Shown: in pieces, positions 10,888 through 22,878 of the stretch | Layout of the letters: every line of letters starts with the position of its first letter | Position numbering within the stretch: position 1 is the stretch's first letter | Assembly: GCA_033297205.1 (NCBI GenBank) | Contig: MU859135.1 | Coordinates: 1 to 64,000 of the forward strand | Direction: 5' to 3' | Length of the DNA: 64,000 nucleotides | DNA from: Pseudoneurospora amorphoporcata | Lineage: Eukaryota; Ascomycota; Sordariomycetes; Sordariales; Sordariaceae | The notes under the pieces: model-generated | Database searches by the model: none | What the model was told of the DNA's origin: nothing | Seen by the model: the letters and a program-made list of their open reading frames with translations, nothing else | Made by a program: the position numbers and the translations under genes

Positions 10888-11330
10888 ATGACGTCCCCCT
10901 CTCTATCAAGAAAAGAAGCAGAATCCCAGGTCCGCTCCTGGGGCTTCTCGCACGTCTTTACGTGGACTGATGGTGCCGATGCTCGTACGTCAAGTTATGT
11001 CTCGGTTCCACTATTATTTCCTTTTCTTTTTTTTTTTTTTTTTTTTTTTTTTTTCTTCCAATTTCCATCTCCGTTTCAAGTTTCCAACCATATAGATATA
11101 TATCATACTAACAAACGACTAAACAAACAAAAGATTACGCACCACATAAACACTCCTCTCTCACAACCCATCTCATCCTCTCCGGCTCTCTGACCATCGC
11201 CTACCCGGGTTCGGAAGATAACAAGGCAAAGACGACGCATGGGCCTGGGGAAACACTGGATGTTGATGCTGGGCTGGTGCATGAGGTTTGGATTGGGAGG
11301 GAGGGGTGTACTTATGTTATCGGGGAGTGA
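10888..11330 (+). CDS. Small cupin-fold protein (97 aa)
   Basis: Join 10888-10984 and 11134-11330. Exon 1 gives the helix-strand start ending in TWTDGADA. The split codon becomes His, and exon 2 continues YAPHKHSSLTTHLILSG and ends GRLVHEVW-like as LVHEVWIGREGCTYVIGE. The pattern H-x(3)-H-x-H followed by a LIL-SG strand, a PGE turn and a late VHEVW matches a single compact cupin barrel, with the histidines as likely metal ligands. Known members of this type bind a divalent metal; the substrate cannot be told. The 149-bp intron holds a run of 28 T (11027-11054) and an ACTAAC branch site. The upstream-only frame to 11193 seen in exon 1 is a read-through into this intron and is not the product. 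Confidence 0.85.
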
Positions 11331-11703
11331 TCAATGACAGTTGGGGACTGGGAAGTGGTGGGTGAACGGATGGATGGTGTGAGGAGTGAGCGATGGAGAG
11401 AAGAGGGAATGAATGGATGGCACTGAGATGAGACGAACGAACGAGCTGGATTTGAGGATCGAAGTTCATATAAACATAACTTTTGCCTTGGCCATATCCT
11501 ATCTATCCACCCGACGACTATCTCGTCTCATACGCCCTTACATGCATGCCTCCTCTAAAATGCCGTCCTGATCGCAGCTAGTAACCAGAATGAAATTAAA
11601 CATCCAAAACCTATTAAAATATCCATAGCCATTTTCCACCACATATACCCATAGACCCCGACGCCGTCATTCCTGACCTTCTTCTCTTTATCCAAACTCA
11701 TAA
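11331..11703. other. Convergent intergenic region
   Basis: The cupin gene and the transcription factor gene converge here, so this stretch should hold both 3' ends. It is G/A-rich on the left and C/T-rich on the right. No gene or repeat is visible. Confidence 0.5.
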
Positions 11704-14700
11704 TCAACTCCCACGAACCCCATCGCGCCCATCTTCGATCCGCTTGCTTCCTCCTCCACCAGCTCCACTCTCTATCCTCCTACCCTCTTCATTTACCCCA
11801 GCACCAATCCCAGATACCCCCGCCTTACTTTCCCGTCTATACTCCTCCCCTTCACCATCCTTTCCCCTCTCCCTATTATTCACCGCGCCACCCCCTTCCT
11901 CGTCCCTATCTTGGTCCTGTTCCCCATCACTCCCACTCACTTCCCCATCCTCCCCATCATCAGCACTACTCCCCGCCCTACTCCCTCCCCTCGTGCTTCC
12001 CCTCCCTAGATCCCTCAATAAAGTCACTAGACTTTCGACTAATGGAGGCAGCGGCTCGCTTTCGCTGTGTGAAAGCGAGGGGAAGTTTTCGCGGAAGATG
12101 CAACATGCCGTTTGGAGGGGTATGGTTGGGTTTGTGAAGACAGATTCAACTATTGGGTTGGAACCGGTGTTACTGCTGGAGGGATTAGATGGGTGAGATG
12201 GTGGTTGTGGTGAGATGGTAAGTGCTGGGATTCCACGGCCGGTTTGTAAAAAGGTGTGGATCTCGCGGGTTTCCTCCCCGTCGAGAACTGCAAAGGGGGC
12301 ATCTGGTGGCGGTTGTAGATGCGGCTTTTGGTACTGATGAGGCGGCGGTGGTTGTGGTGGCGGGTGTTGTTGTGAAGGTAATGTCTGCGGATGTGGATGT
12401 TGTTGATGGGACATCTGCATCTGATACCCATGACCAGATGGTACCGGAACCGTGACTGACGAGCTCCTTGGATCTTCCATCCCGCCGCCATTGAACGGCT
12501 GCTGTCCATGATGGCCTGTTCCATACCCTCCTCTAACCCCCCCATCATGCTCTCCACTCCCAAACTGCGGCGGCGAGCCCGGCGACCCTGGATTTGGACC
12601 ACCCAACAGTCCATAAACCCACAGAGTCAAACTGGCAAGGTACACAGCCATTGCATTAAATCCCCGCAGCCCCGTCGGTGGCAAGCCCCTCGCCGCTCTG
12701 AATACTTGCCCCGCATGCCAGACGGCATACCTCGCATCTGTGCTTCTCACCCACCCCCCTCCTCCACCTGCTCCACCTGCTCCACCTGCTCCACCTGCTC
12801 CACCATTACCTTCTCTCCCAGTGCCTGGATAATGGTCCGGATGCAGAAAGTGAGCAGACGCCCTCCTCGCTTCTTCTTCGCCTGCTTTCCCCGCAAAAGA
12901 CTGGAGCTGGTTGAGATCAACATGCAAAGCCAGCGAGAACATTTCAAAGGTTATCGGCATGTTGGAGTTTACGATCGATACTGACGAGGGAACTTTAGGC
13001 GCAGGAGAAGTAGCATTGGATCCTCCCGGCGCCGGAAACGGGACTGGATACCGTCTATGCGAGACCGGGGTGTACGGCTGGCTCTTGTGCACGTACACCA
13101 CAGTTGTAGCGAAGTCCTGCAAATCGTTATAAAGTTTGCGGTGCATGGACTTGAGTAACTCCCGGTGGTTCGAGAAATTACGCTGAGAGTAATGGCCATA
13201 GTTGCCTGCCATGCTCGTGACGGTGGAGGGCTCTTGGTAAAACCTTATTCCGTAGCAGTAAGCGGAGATCTGGCCCCAGAAGGCGTGAAGGACGGTGGTG
13301 TTGACGAGCTCGATGTCAACAAAGTCGACAAAGTCGTCGAGCAGGCCGGGACAGTGTATAATTTCGTTGATACGGGGCATGGGCCGGTCGGGAGGTGGTT
13401 TACGTTTGGAGAGGTGCAAGTCGAGCCAGGCTTTGGCAGTGGGGGCTTTCCAGAGGTCGCGGGATGAGGGGAGACTAAAGCAAAGTTCAGTGAAGGAGAG
13501 GAGGGGCGTGGTCTGGAGGGTGACAGAAGTTTGCGCATCATAAAGGAACATATGAAGGGCAAGTCTGTAACATTAGCTGATGTTCTCTTCTGAAATGACC
13601 GTAGAACATACCTCTTGTGAGACTCCCTATTGATAAATGCCCGCCACTTCCTCTCCAACACCTCTGGGGAGTCTGAAGCTTGAGGAAAAACTGCCGGTAA
13701 GTCTGCCCGTGCATAGACGGCAGCAGTATATACACCAGCACGTCGCATCATCTGTCCACTCCTCGGTCAAAATTGAGTCCCTGGTAGAAAGTAATGACAA
13801 CCTACAATCAACAGAGGCTGCAAAAACGCCTCCGCCAGTTCTGTTTTCCTCTTAAACCCGCTCCACATGCCCATAAAAAGGTGCAACGAATAAGCCTGAA
13901 GACATTCCAGTTTGCGAGTATTCGTATTTTGCGATTCAAACTGTTGTCCCGTCGTCAGTCAGTCATACTGCCCATGAAACCCAGAGGAGAAGAAAAGAAA
14001 GAACTCACTAAACTAGCCAGCCTGGTCCTGATAATCTCCTGCATCGACAGTCCAAACTGCCAAATAGCCGGAACAGCAATAAAGCTCGCCCCATTCGCTA
14101 CGATCGCACCCAGCAGCTCCGGCAACATCTCGGCCGGGTTCAGCGAAGGTGAGTGTATCCAGCTGTCACACTGGTACTCATCATGCACCAGATGGGCCTG
14201 CAACAGGAAATTGAGCAGCTCAAGCGACGGGAACGACGGCACACGATGGGGGTCCTTTATCTGCGACAACACTATCGCGAAGAGCTGGTCCCGAGTGGTT
14301 GAGTCGATCTTGATCTTGCTCATCAGGGTGGATGGCCGGCTGGGGAGTCGGGACTGGGCGACGGCTGCCACGGCATCATCGTTGAGATTTCGGAGCCCCT
14401 CTTCTGTCTCCTTGCGCACGTAGTCTTGTTTGTCGGAGGGCTCCCAGAGCCAGGGGGAGCGCTTGAAGGCGGCGTGGCGTCGGGCTGAGTCGCGATGGCT
14501 GGCCTTCCTGTGGGGCGTTGCCTTGGAGGACGTGGTTGCGGTGCCGGCGGTGGATTGCGGACTCTGGCTGTAGGAGTCGACTTGGGGCACGGAGAAGCTG
14601 TTGAAGTCGATGTTCCAGGAGGTGAAGTCGATGTCTTGGAACCAAGGGTTCGTAGGATTGGAGTGAATAGGGTAGAGGAGATCCTCGGGGAGGCCGTTCA

Positions 14701-15845
14701 TCATTGGCCCCGCAATCAGATGGAGGTGGTTGAGTGCATCAACCCCTTCATGGGGATGGGAATGCGCGGGAGGATAAGGGTGATGGTGTTGCTGGTGCTG
14801 GTGAGGATGCTGTTGATGATGGCCATAGGAAGTCGATTGCTTAGCAGGAGGCATGCCGTAACCGCCGTTGAAGCCACCACCATAAGACGACGACAGGGTC
14901 CCGTCGACAGGAGTCATGGAGGCCGAGGCGACATTCGGAGTGCCATGTTCGGAGGGCGTGAAGACAGAACCACCCTCGGTACCATCTGCCGTCCGATATT
15001 GCGGTGTCTTCTTGTTGGATGTCTCGCAGGGGAGGTTCTTGAGCCGACAGCGGGTGCACGGTTTCATATCATCGCATTTCGCTTTGGACGTGGCGCAGTT
15101 ATGGCATGCTTCGGCGGCTCGGTCGCTGCGGCGGATTATGGACCGTCCTTTACCATCGTTGTCCCTATCGTGGGTTGTCTCGTGGCGCGTGAGTAGATCT
15201 CTGTTATGGGGACGAAAGTCAGTGACGGTAGAGGTAGACATCGGGCTAAAGGTGACTGCGCCGGAAAGGTGGGTGGGAAGTGGAGCATTGGGCAAACAAA
15301 AGGACGGGTGTTCCATGCGATCCGGAGGTGGGACCGGACCGGGCCGGAGGCGGAGCAACCAGACAAGACAAGGCGAGACAAAGATGAGATACGTACGCGC
15401 GGTTGAAGCGCTTCGGACAGCGAGTACATTGGTACTGGCGGGCATTCTCGTGGGAGCGCAGGTGACGGGTGAGGTGGTCGGCGCGCTCATAGACGCGTTT
15501 GCAGATCTGACAGACGTGGCTCGAGGTCGGGGTCGAGGCCGAGGGTGGAGCCGACTCGGTCTTTGGCCGTTTGGCTCGGGGCGGGCCCGGTGTTTGCTGC
15601 TGGTGCTGGTGACCATGGTGGAGAGGAGTGTCAGGGAAAGGACCCGTGCTTGAGGTCGGGACGGGAACAGTGGCGATCGGAGGTGGATGTGTTCCGGGAG
15701 TGGTAGTGTTGTTTGGAGTAGGGGCATTCCCGGTGCCGGACGAGGTGGATGAAGACTGGCCGGCGTGGGGATAGTCGAGCGAGGACAGCAGCAGATCGGA
15801 GCCGGCGGCGTCACACAATATGTCGATGCCGTTCTGCTCCGTCAT
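11704..15845 (-). CDS. Hybrid zinc-finger transcription factor: two C2H2 fingers plus Zn2Cys6 (1258 aa)
   Basis: Minus-strand join of 15845-15397, 15200-14009, 13940-13806, 13751-13612 and 13564-11704; all four introns (196, 68, 54, 47 bp) are GT-AG and the frame closes at 1259 codons. The first ATG in frame is at 15845. Finger 1 is C112-x2-C115 to H133; finger 2 starts C140-x2-C143 in exon 1 and ends H156-x3-H160 in exon 2, so the intron cuts the finger. A Zn2Cys6 cluster (C182 to C208, CHNC-x6-C...CTRC-x6-C) follows at once. The middle contains the fungal transcription-factor homology region, including the 45-codon exon 13806-13940 with WSGFKRKTELAEAFLQPL. The C-terminus is Gly/His/Gln-rich, with a (GGA)n run at 12767-12803. 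The finger combination is that of the PIG1/CMR1 melanin regulators and of several others, so the target is unknown. Confidence 0.88.
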
Positions 15846-18637
15846 GGTCAAGGTTCAGGTTGCCTGCTATGGTAACCTGGCTGAGGGTTGCGCTGAGACC
15901 CGAACTGCGATGCAAGAGACGCTGGTCGACAGTTCAACCGAAACATCCCTCGCTGTAATGTGCGAGTCAATGTCTGCCAATGGCTGCAAATGGCTGCCAA
16001 TGCCCAAGGTAAGTAACTGCCGCTGTGTTGCGGGCCGGAAAGTGGAAGTGGAAGTTGTGGTGGTGGAGGCCAAGAGACGATTCGAATGCCGGGAAACCAG
16101 TGGGGCCAGTGGAGGATAGGCCCCCTGAGTGCCGTCTTGTCACTCTTGTGGCTCTTGCCCTGAGCCACGCAGCCCAGCCCTGTTGTGCCAGCCCTGTGCC
16201 CTTTCCCAGCGGGGCCTTTCAGGGGGCTAGGCTGTCTGGCGCTCCTCCCCACTTTCCCCGGATCTGCCCGCCGAGCTGGCCATCAAGGTTCCATTCCCCA
16301 CCAGCCAGTCCATCCCGCCATCCCTTTGCGTGGACCCTTCACTTTTGTCATCTCATCATTTTCACTCGGACTTCAATTATTCTGGCATCATTCACAGACG
16401 CGCAAAAAGCTTGGAACCGGGCTTTTTTGGCTTCTGTCCAGTTTTCCTGTGACCAACCTTACAAGGAAGGTCGGAAGGCTATGCGCTTCATAACGGTCAC
16501 ACTTGGTTTGATGGAGTTGCTGAAACAAGGTATTATCCTAGCTCCATAATCTGTTTTGCCTCATTCCCTTTCTGTACTCATCAGGCCGTTCTCCGAATGG
16601 CTTCACTCTCCTCTTTAGCTTTGGTAGCACCCAATACGAGGCTTCACCTGTTGTGTCTCGCATCTAACCTATTCTAGAGTCCTCTAGAGCTCACATTCTC
16701 CTCAAGTGGTGAATGTGGTGGTACTGCCGTCATACTTCCACTAGCAACTTTCACGCTTATCTCGGCTCAATGAGGAGGCAAGTTCGTCCCATGGGTTACA
16801 TCTATCCCTCTCATTGCCCCGTGGTCTAGGTGACCATCCTGACATCAGACAAGGTACCGTTGGGTCCGCACCCAGTGGTGCATTCGGTCGATCCCGTCGC
16901 CTGAGAAACAAGGAATGCCCCTGCAACCAACAAAGTTCAAGAATGTGGTGTGCGAGGAGGGGCGGACTGGGAACTTGTTGGGCTCAAGCGTTTTGTTTAC
17001 TTCCCCCTTTTCCGGTTCCTTCTTCTTCCGGACTGGATCGGTGAAATCCAATCTGCTGTTTGACTGTTTCCTGGTCATTGTCTGGGGAATTACTGCTTAC
17101 TTGTCAGCAAGGTGAGGTCATGCTGTTACTTCACCATTGTTCTGTAGCATCTTCCCACTTCTTCTGTTCCGTGAGGTCTTCCTATGTCTTGCCCAACGAT
17201 ATACAAACCTCCAGTACGACAGAAGAACCATTAACCACCGCTGTGGGTTGTTGTGGATCATGGGCTGATTTCTCCATCTTTCCCATCTATCGGGAAGCAC
17301 CGGGAAGAACTCGGATATGAAAAGGATCTACACCGGTCGCTGTGTGGCTTCGGTCTTGGGTTTGGTGTTTGGTTGTTTCTGTCTCTGTGGTTGCGGTTGT
17401 CTTTGTGGTTGCGTCTGTGTTTGGTGTGCCGTCGTGTTGGTGGTTGTGGTTCAGTTATGTTAGGCTTGTTCGTGTGCCGTGCCGTGCCGTGTCTCGTCGT
17501 GTTGGTGGGGTTGGTGGTTGGTGAGCCATGACCCGCAACTGTGTGGGTGTGCGTGTGTTCAGTAATATTCTTCAAGATTCCTTCTTGGAGATCCTAGGTC
17601 TAGATACTGCCTTGTCGAATCGGGTGTTGTTGCCCAACTTCATCATGGGCCTTGTAACCTCGCTTCGCATCGATGGTGTTGTTGGTAGTGTTGTTGTTGT
17701 TGTTGTCTGCCTGGAATTTAATTTAGATATATAGATGTATGTACTCTTGCTTGGTAGGGCAACCCATTGTATTTGCTGAGTATATCGCGAGGAGCCCGTG
17801 TCTCGCCTCATCCTTACTGATGGGTCCTGTTGTGTTCATTATGCTATTGTGGCACGAACAGCCTCCTCCTTTTCCATACTTCCTTTTTCAACCGTCGGAA
17901 GATGAACCCAAATGTTTTCACGTTCGGAATGTTGTACCTGTCATCCTGACGGTCCATTCGGTGTAAGCTGATATGAACTGGAGGAGAAGCAGGTAGGTAG
18001 TGTCACCTCGGAGTTGTGGAGAGAGGAGTTGACGTGCGCCACTCGATTCATGATAATGCCATGGCTATCAGTTCCGTCGGCTCTGTGGTTCGTTACACCA
18101 TGTTCTTCACTAGAACTGTCGAGATTCGGGAATACTGTCTCAGGCTCTTACTTTAGTCCTCACTTTTGAATTGCCACCAGTCCTGGCCCAATAGGAGCCC
18201 TTCCGGGGCTTATGTAGTGCTTAAGCGAGTATCATGGTTTCCCCATATCTGTACACCTTTTTGTGCGCGTGAGCGACATGTAGTGTTTATTATATCCTAT
18301 TCCCAGTCTAGTTCCCAACTTGTCCTTTCGGAATTCCATCGCCCCTTTTGTATAGCCCCCTGCCTTGATATCTATCAGTCTGTTCCGGATTTTAACCTGA
18401 TTGTCCCCCTTTTAAGCCATACCCGTAACACCGCGACCCCTAGGATGGGAAATGAAAATCAAGCAACCCGAAAAGGCAAGGGTATCAAAAGGTCTCCCCA
18501 AGTCTAGCATGCTTCCCAACTCCAAACCGTTGTCGTCCCTTTTGATCCATTCCGATAACCATGGCGTGAGAAAAAGAAATCCCAGTATTAAGTAATCCGC
18601 GGTAGTTCTGTTGAAACGATCGAGCTCGACTTTCGGC
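15846..18637. other. 2.8-kb intergenic region upstream of the transcription factor
   Basis: No coding frame of quality on either strand. It contains a strongly G/T-rich simple stretch at 17340-17530 and a GTT-rich tract at 17660-17710. The length suggests a long promoter and 5' leader for the minus-strand transcription factor, common for fungal regulators, plus the 3' region of the gene at 18638. Confidence 0.4.
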
Positions 18638-19016
18638 TTAGAGGCACTCATGCCTGCAGACGGGGCAAGCACGGCCTCGGATCACCCATGTCTCAACTCC
18701 CTTCTTCTGGCACTCTGGGCAACGAACGCCGGGGAGCTGTGAAAGTATGACCGTTAGTCACTGTATCTTCCACATGGGAGTGTTGCACCGCATATCAACG
18801 GCACCAACCGGACCGCCACCCTCTTGTATGAAGGATACAAGTAACGGAAATGTGGGGTGGTGGCCCATGTGGGTAAGGTTATCAGTGAACTTTTGTCTCA
18901 GTACTCACATTGGCAAAGTCAACCAAGGCTCCCTGTCCCTGAAGGTTGACCAATTCTTGCTGCTCTGGCTTGTTCATGTTGTAGCGGCAAGCGTGGGCGG
19001 GAGTTGAGTGGCACAT
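18638..19016 (-). CDS. Cysteine-rich zinc-ribbon-like small protein (68 aa)
   Basis: Minus-strand join 19016-18909 (36 codons) and 18736-18638 (32 codons plus stop). The 172-bp intron has GTGAGT and TTTCACAG and is phase 0. Exon 1 starts MCHSTPAHACRYNMNKPEQQ; exon 2 reads LPGVRCPECQKKGVETW and ends RACPVCRHECL. The spacing CPEC...CPVCRHEC, together with C2, H3, H8 and C10 in exon 1, gives enough Cys and His for one or two zinc sites. An in-frame stop precedes the ATG at 19016 with no other ATG between. I do not recognise the family. Continuous-frame searches miss it because both exons are short and a longer frame (18919-19188) overlaps exon 1. Confidence 0.65.
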
Positions 19017-20150
19017 TTTGGTAGTGTCCGTGGGCTTTGAAGTGAGATATGAGGTCGGAAGTTGTGGAGTGACGAACTGTTGAAGTGTTTAAGGTCGTTG
19101 GAGCGTAAAGGCTAGAGTGTGCTTGTGGGTTGTGCGAGTGGTCGATGTCAGATAATGATGATGATGATGATGATGCTGAGGTGGACAAGAGAAAGCAGAG
19201 GTCAGGTCTATATATGCATTCCTGGCTGATGTAGCATGAAGCCGGACTCTTTCTCCTTGAACCGGTGACAAGGCGGGATTGCGTTGGCGACGGGAAGGGA
19301 AGAATAAAGGAAGCTAGGATGAACCGTGATCGTTCTCGAATTCTTTGGACGGGAGGCGGCCGGCGGTAAGGGAACGGGGATGATGAACCAAGGCCATATA
19401 CTGGTGAGGCTCGTCATGGACACAAGGGACGATAGGAAGCCGTCGTCTAATGGGCGGCGTCTTTCCGACGGCGAGACAGAGGCTCGACGGTTTTATGCAT
19501 AGGCATTGGCGTACAAAAGACAGCACACAGGCGAACGGCCGGACCGGGATCCCTCTCCGGGAAACGGCAACGACATGGCTCCGACAAACGATTTCCATGG
19601 GGGCCGGTACTGGCCTACACCTGGAAGTGGTAACAAGATGGGAGAGACAGACCCGCCGGGCGAAGAGCAACTCGTTTGGTTGTTGGTGAAATCACAACTT
19701 TGTGTAGATGACGACCTGCCATTGGGCAATAACAAGTAGCTGAGGTCGCACAGGGTTCTCCGAGGTCTCCATATCGCGTATCTCTTGCTCCATCGTTCAA
19801 ACACTCGAGTGAAGCAACTCGCAAACCCATGAACCAGGGGAGGGCAGGGACCGGGTGTGAATTGGTTCCTGGGCAGCTTCCAACGGTTGCAGCAACTGAC
19901 AGCGCACATAATAAGTAGCTTTGTCCAGCTTGCTAGCGTGCCATCTATGCTGTGTAGCGCACTGCAAGGCGAGGCTAGTCTGGTTTAGCTCTGAGACAAG
20001 TGCCGTTTGTGCAGGGCTCGCCGTCTTCCGGGGAGTCGCAGGAAATGGAAAAGTCCAGGACGTGTTCCTCCATGACATTGAAGCCTGATCATTGCAGCTT
20101 GTGGCTTGCTGCAGCCGTCCTTTGGCTTGTAACTTGTACACTGAATAGCA
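19017..20150. other. Intergenic, upstream of the 68-aa gene to the transposon edge
   Basis: Holds the probable leader of the 18638-19016 gene, including a polymorphic-looking GAT repeat at 19154-19173. The rest is of mixed composition with many overlapping short frames and no convincing gene. It ends at the TA that marks the edge of the decayed transposon. Confidence 0.4.
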
Positions 20151-20152
20151 TA

Positions 20153-20197
20153 CCGTAGAATCTCGCGAAACTGGCTAAAAGCTTTTCCTGTTTTTCT
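20153..20197 (+). repeat. Left terminal inverted repeat of the 20153-24168 element
   Basis: Reads CCGTAGAATCTCGCGAAACT, then CTGGCTAAAAGCTTTTCCTG and a T-run. It pairs with 24124-24168 in inverted orientation at 42 of 45 positions. Weak similarity in inverted orientation continues inward for a further 20 bp or so. Confidence 0.75.
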
Positions 20198-21344
20198 GGC
20201 AGATAAGCACAGGGAGCTGGCAGACTCAGCCCGCTTCCTATACATATAAATGTATATAAGTTAACGTAAGGGGGTAATATTTCTAATTGGGGGCTTATCA
20301 ACTAGGCCTTTTCTATATACTTTTACTAGGAGGATTTCTTCTATTTTACTAGGAAATCTAGCTCAATTTTTCTTCCTCTTTCACCTTTATATCTAGCCCA
20401 ATTTTTCTTCCTCTTTCTATTACCCCTATCTCTTTTACCCTAATTATAATACCACTATTTAAACATAATACCTTTACTATTTTACTTTATCCTTATAGCT
20501 CATACCAAAGTCCCGCTTAGCCTAATCAACGTCGTCTGTAAGTAAATAAAAGAATCCAATATAAACAAACCTATAATATTAACGCTCGCTACCCAAACGT
20601 AACTAATAACTACCCTAACTCTCATTAATTTCGTAGAAAGTATAAATACTTCCTCGTCTCTCGAATTCTATCAACCGCTAATGTATTAGAGGGTATTACC
20701 TTTATAGATTTTAATGAAGAAATTTATTATAATTAAGTTTATAATAATAGCTATTACTTTATTAAGAATGAAGTTAGGATTGAGAAAGAGATGCGTTATT
20801 ATATTATAAATTTAGGCAAATACTAGAATTACTAAGATAACCGCCTTTAAAAGGTTCGCACCTAATAAAATAGGTTTACTATTTGTTATTATTATTATAA
20901 AGAGAGTAATAATATTAAAGGTAGCGAATTTACTTTTATTAATAAAGGTGATAATATTAAAGGTAGCGACTCTATTAATAATAATAATATTATTAAAGAT
21001 AAAGAATAATAGTAATAGAGTTCAATTATTATTATTTAGACTATTAAGTATTAAAATTATTAATTTACTTCCTTTTTAACCTATTTTTATCGTACTAATT
21101 CGTATACCTTTAATTTTATATATAAATCTTCTTTATTACTAAATTATAGCTAGCCTCTTTCGTATAATATTACCTTTAAATCTTTTACTATATAATAGCT
21201 ATGTTTAGCTAAAGTTACTTACTTTACCTTCTCTTTCTTTTCTACTATTTCTTTATTATTAAAATTATAATATAAACTCTTATTATCTTTATTTTTAAGG
21301 ATAACTTCTAACTCGCCCATTTCATTACTAACTATATTAATTAC

Positions 21345-21637
21345 TGATATCGGATCGGTATCACTAGTGTCACATGTCAGAATGACTGGCATGCGCACGT
21401 GACCTTAGTACGTAATAGTAATCGCGACACGATCAATTGATCGTGACCGCGACTATGGTCGCAACCATCGTCACCACCTCACATAAGTGGGGCTTGTAGA
21501 TTAGATAAGGCTCGCGCACATGTAGTCATCAAACATCGCGAGCCCTTCTTTCTGGATCCTTCCTAGATCATCAACTATCATACCTTTCAATCAAGACAAT
21601 ACTGTCATTTGTTCCTAATACCCTATCAACGATATTA
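21345..21637. mobile_element. Solo LTR, 293 bp, nested in the decayed transposon
   Basis: Begins TGATATCG and ends CGATATTA, which is the inverted terminus CGATATCA with one C-to-T change. A perfect 5-bp target duplication ATTAC flanks it at 21340-21344 and 21638-21642. It stands out as GC-normal inside AT-rich DNA, so it inserted after the host element had decayed. Copia or Gypsy origin cannot be decided from the LTR alone. Confidence 0.75.
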
Positions 21638-22231
21638 ATTACATTCTACTAATTATCCTAAACTAAAGTATTATTATTAATTTCTTTAATACTAATTAAA
21701 TAGTTCTCTAATCTATTTAGAAGAATGAAAATGCTATTAGTTTTAAAAGATTTAATAATTATATCTTTCTTATCTATTTATAACTGTTTATGATAACGAA
21801 AAACAGCGTGAATAATTAATACCCTTTTATTAGAAATGGACTAACGTTTACCTGGGTTATTTTTATATTATTATTTTTACAATTACTTAGTTTTATCTCT
21901 TATTATAATTTTAAATAATAAGTTAATTGTTATATTTAATAGTTATAATAGATTTGTAAAATTACTAAGAATTATAATTATAATTCGTAATTAGAGGGAA
22001 ATAGATTTATTAATTTAGCTAACTATATTCTTGATTTTTAGAAATTGTCAGATAGGTATATATTTATTAGTAATAGTATATTTCTTCTTAGTTTTTTTAT
22101 AATTAGTTATAATTTTTCTTCTAACTATATACTAAAGAGAGTTTCGTTTTAATATACTTCTTCGTTAAATTAGACTATTATCTTTTTAGTGTAAAAGTAT
22201 TATTCTTTATTATAAATTTTCTCCTCCTTAT

Positions 22232-22878
22232 TGTTTGCTGCAATGCCCTAACTAGCCTATGATGATAGTACTAGTATAGGGACGCTACAGTGAACTATGC
22301 ACTTGCAGCTAAGCGGAGCGGAAGCGGTGGTACGACAGCAGTGCTGAAGGAAGCAGCGTGATTGTAGATACAATAGGAGTGTTATAAAAGAAGTCTTAAA
22401 GAGGACTCTGCTCTCAAGACAGAAGATTACAGTGAACTTTGCACTGTGGAAAACAACTTATTATAGTGAACTCTGCACTATAAGAAAAGACCGTATTGTA
22501 TTGCTTGAGTGTCCTTGCTTGCTTGCTTAAGGAGTGACTAACTAACAGAGAGGAGAGGTCTTTATATACATAAATGCTAAGTGTTTGGAAGCTTCTAGAG
22601 TGTAGAAGTGCTTGTACGAGTACTATACCATGAAAGGAAAGAGTTGAATCTATGAGTTTCTGTTGCATTCTATAATGACAAATCAATCTAAGAAGAATAC
22701 TAAACAGGTTCGAGAATCCAGAATGCAGTGGTGAAACCTCTGTGTTCTAGTAGATTCTGTGGAGGCTGAGTCGACTGATTCTATGACGTAGACGAAATAG
22801 TGTTTTTAGCAATCAGCCTTCTATACTACAAGGTAGTACAAGGCAGTTAAAAGGCACAGTACTAGCCACACGTTAACA
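22232..22878 (+). mobile_element. Solo LTR, 647 bp, with CTTAT target duplication
   Basis: Starts TGTTTGCTGC and ends CACACGTTAACA, giving the classical TGTT...AACA termini. Flanked by CTTAT at 22227-22231 and 22879-22883. The first 97 bases recur in inverted orientation at 1-97. Within it the word GTGAACTnTGCACT occurs three times (22290, 22432, 22466). No internal retrotransposon region adjoins it, so it is a recombined solo LTR. Orientation is arbitrary because only the LTR remains. Confidence 0.85.

Noticed and set aside
10888..11193. 101-aa protein ending in polyphenylalanine
   Set aside because: The Phe run is the T28 tract of the intron; splicing 10984 to 11134 gives an intact cupin.
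12150..12984. Frames on both strands over the 3' part of the transcription factor gene
   Set aside because: They overlap the long exon 11704-13564 whose frame is tied in by splicing; low-complexity GC-rich codons leave the other frames open by chance.
13955..15814. 619-codon frame crossing the transcription factor gene
   Set aside because: Only its middle (exon 14009-15200) is coding. The 5' part reads through the 196-bp intron in another frame, and the end reads past the GTGAGT donor at 14008.
17340..17530. Hydrophobic Val/Trp-rich frame
   Set aside because: It comes from a G/T-rich simple-sequence tract and would not be a real protein.
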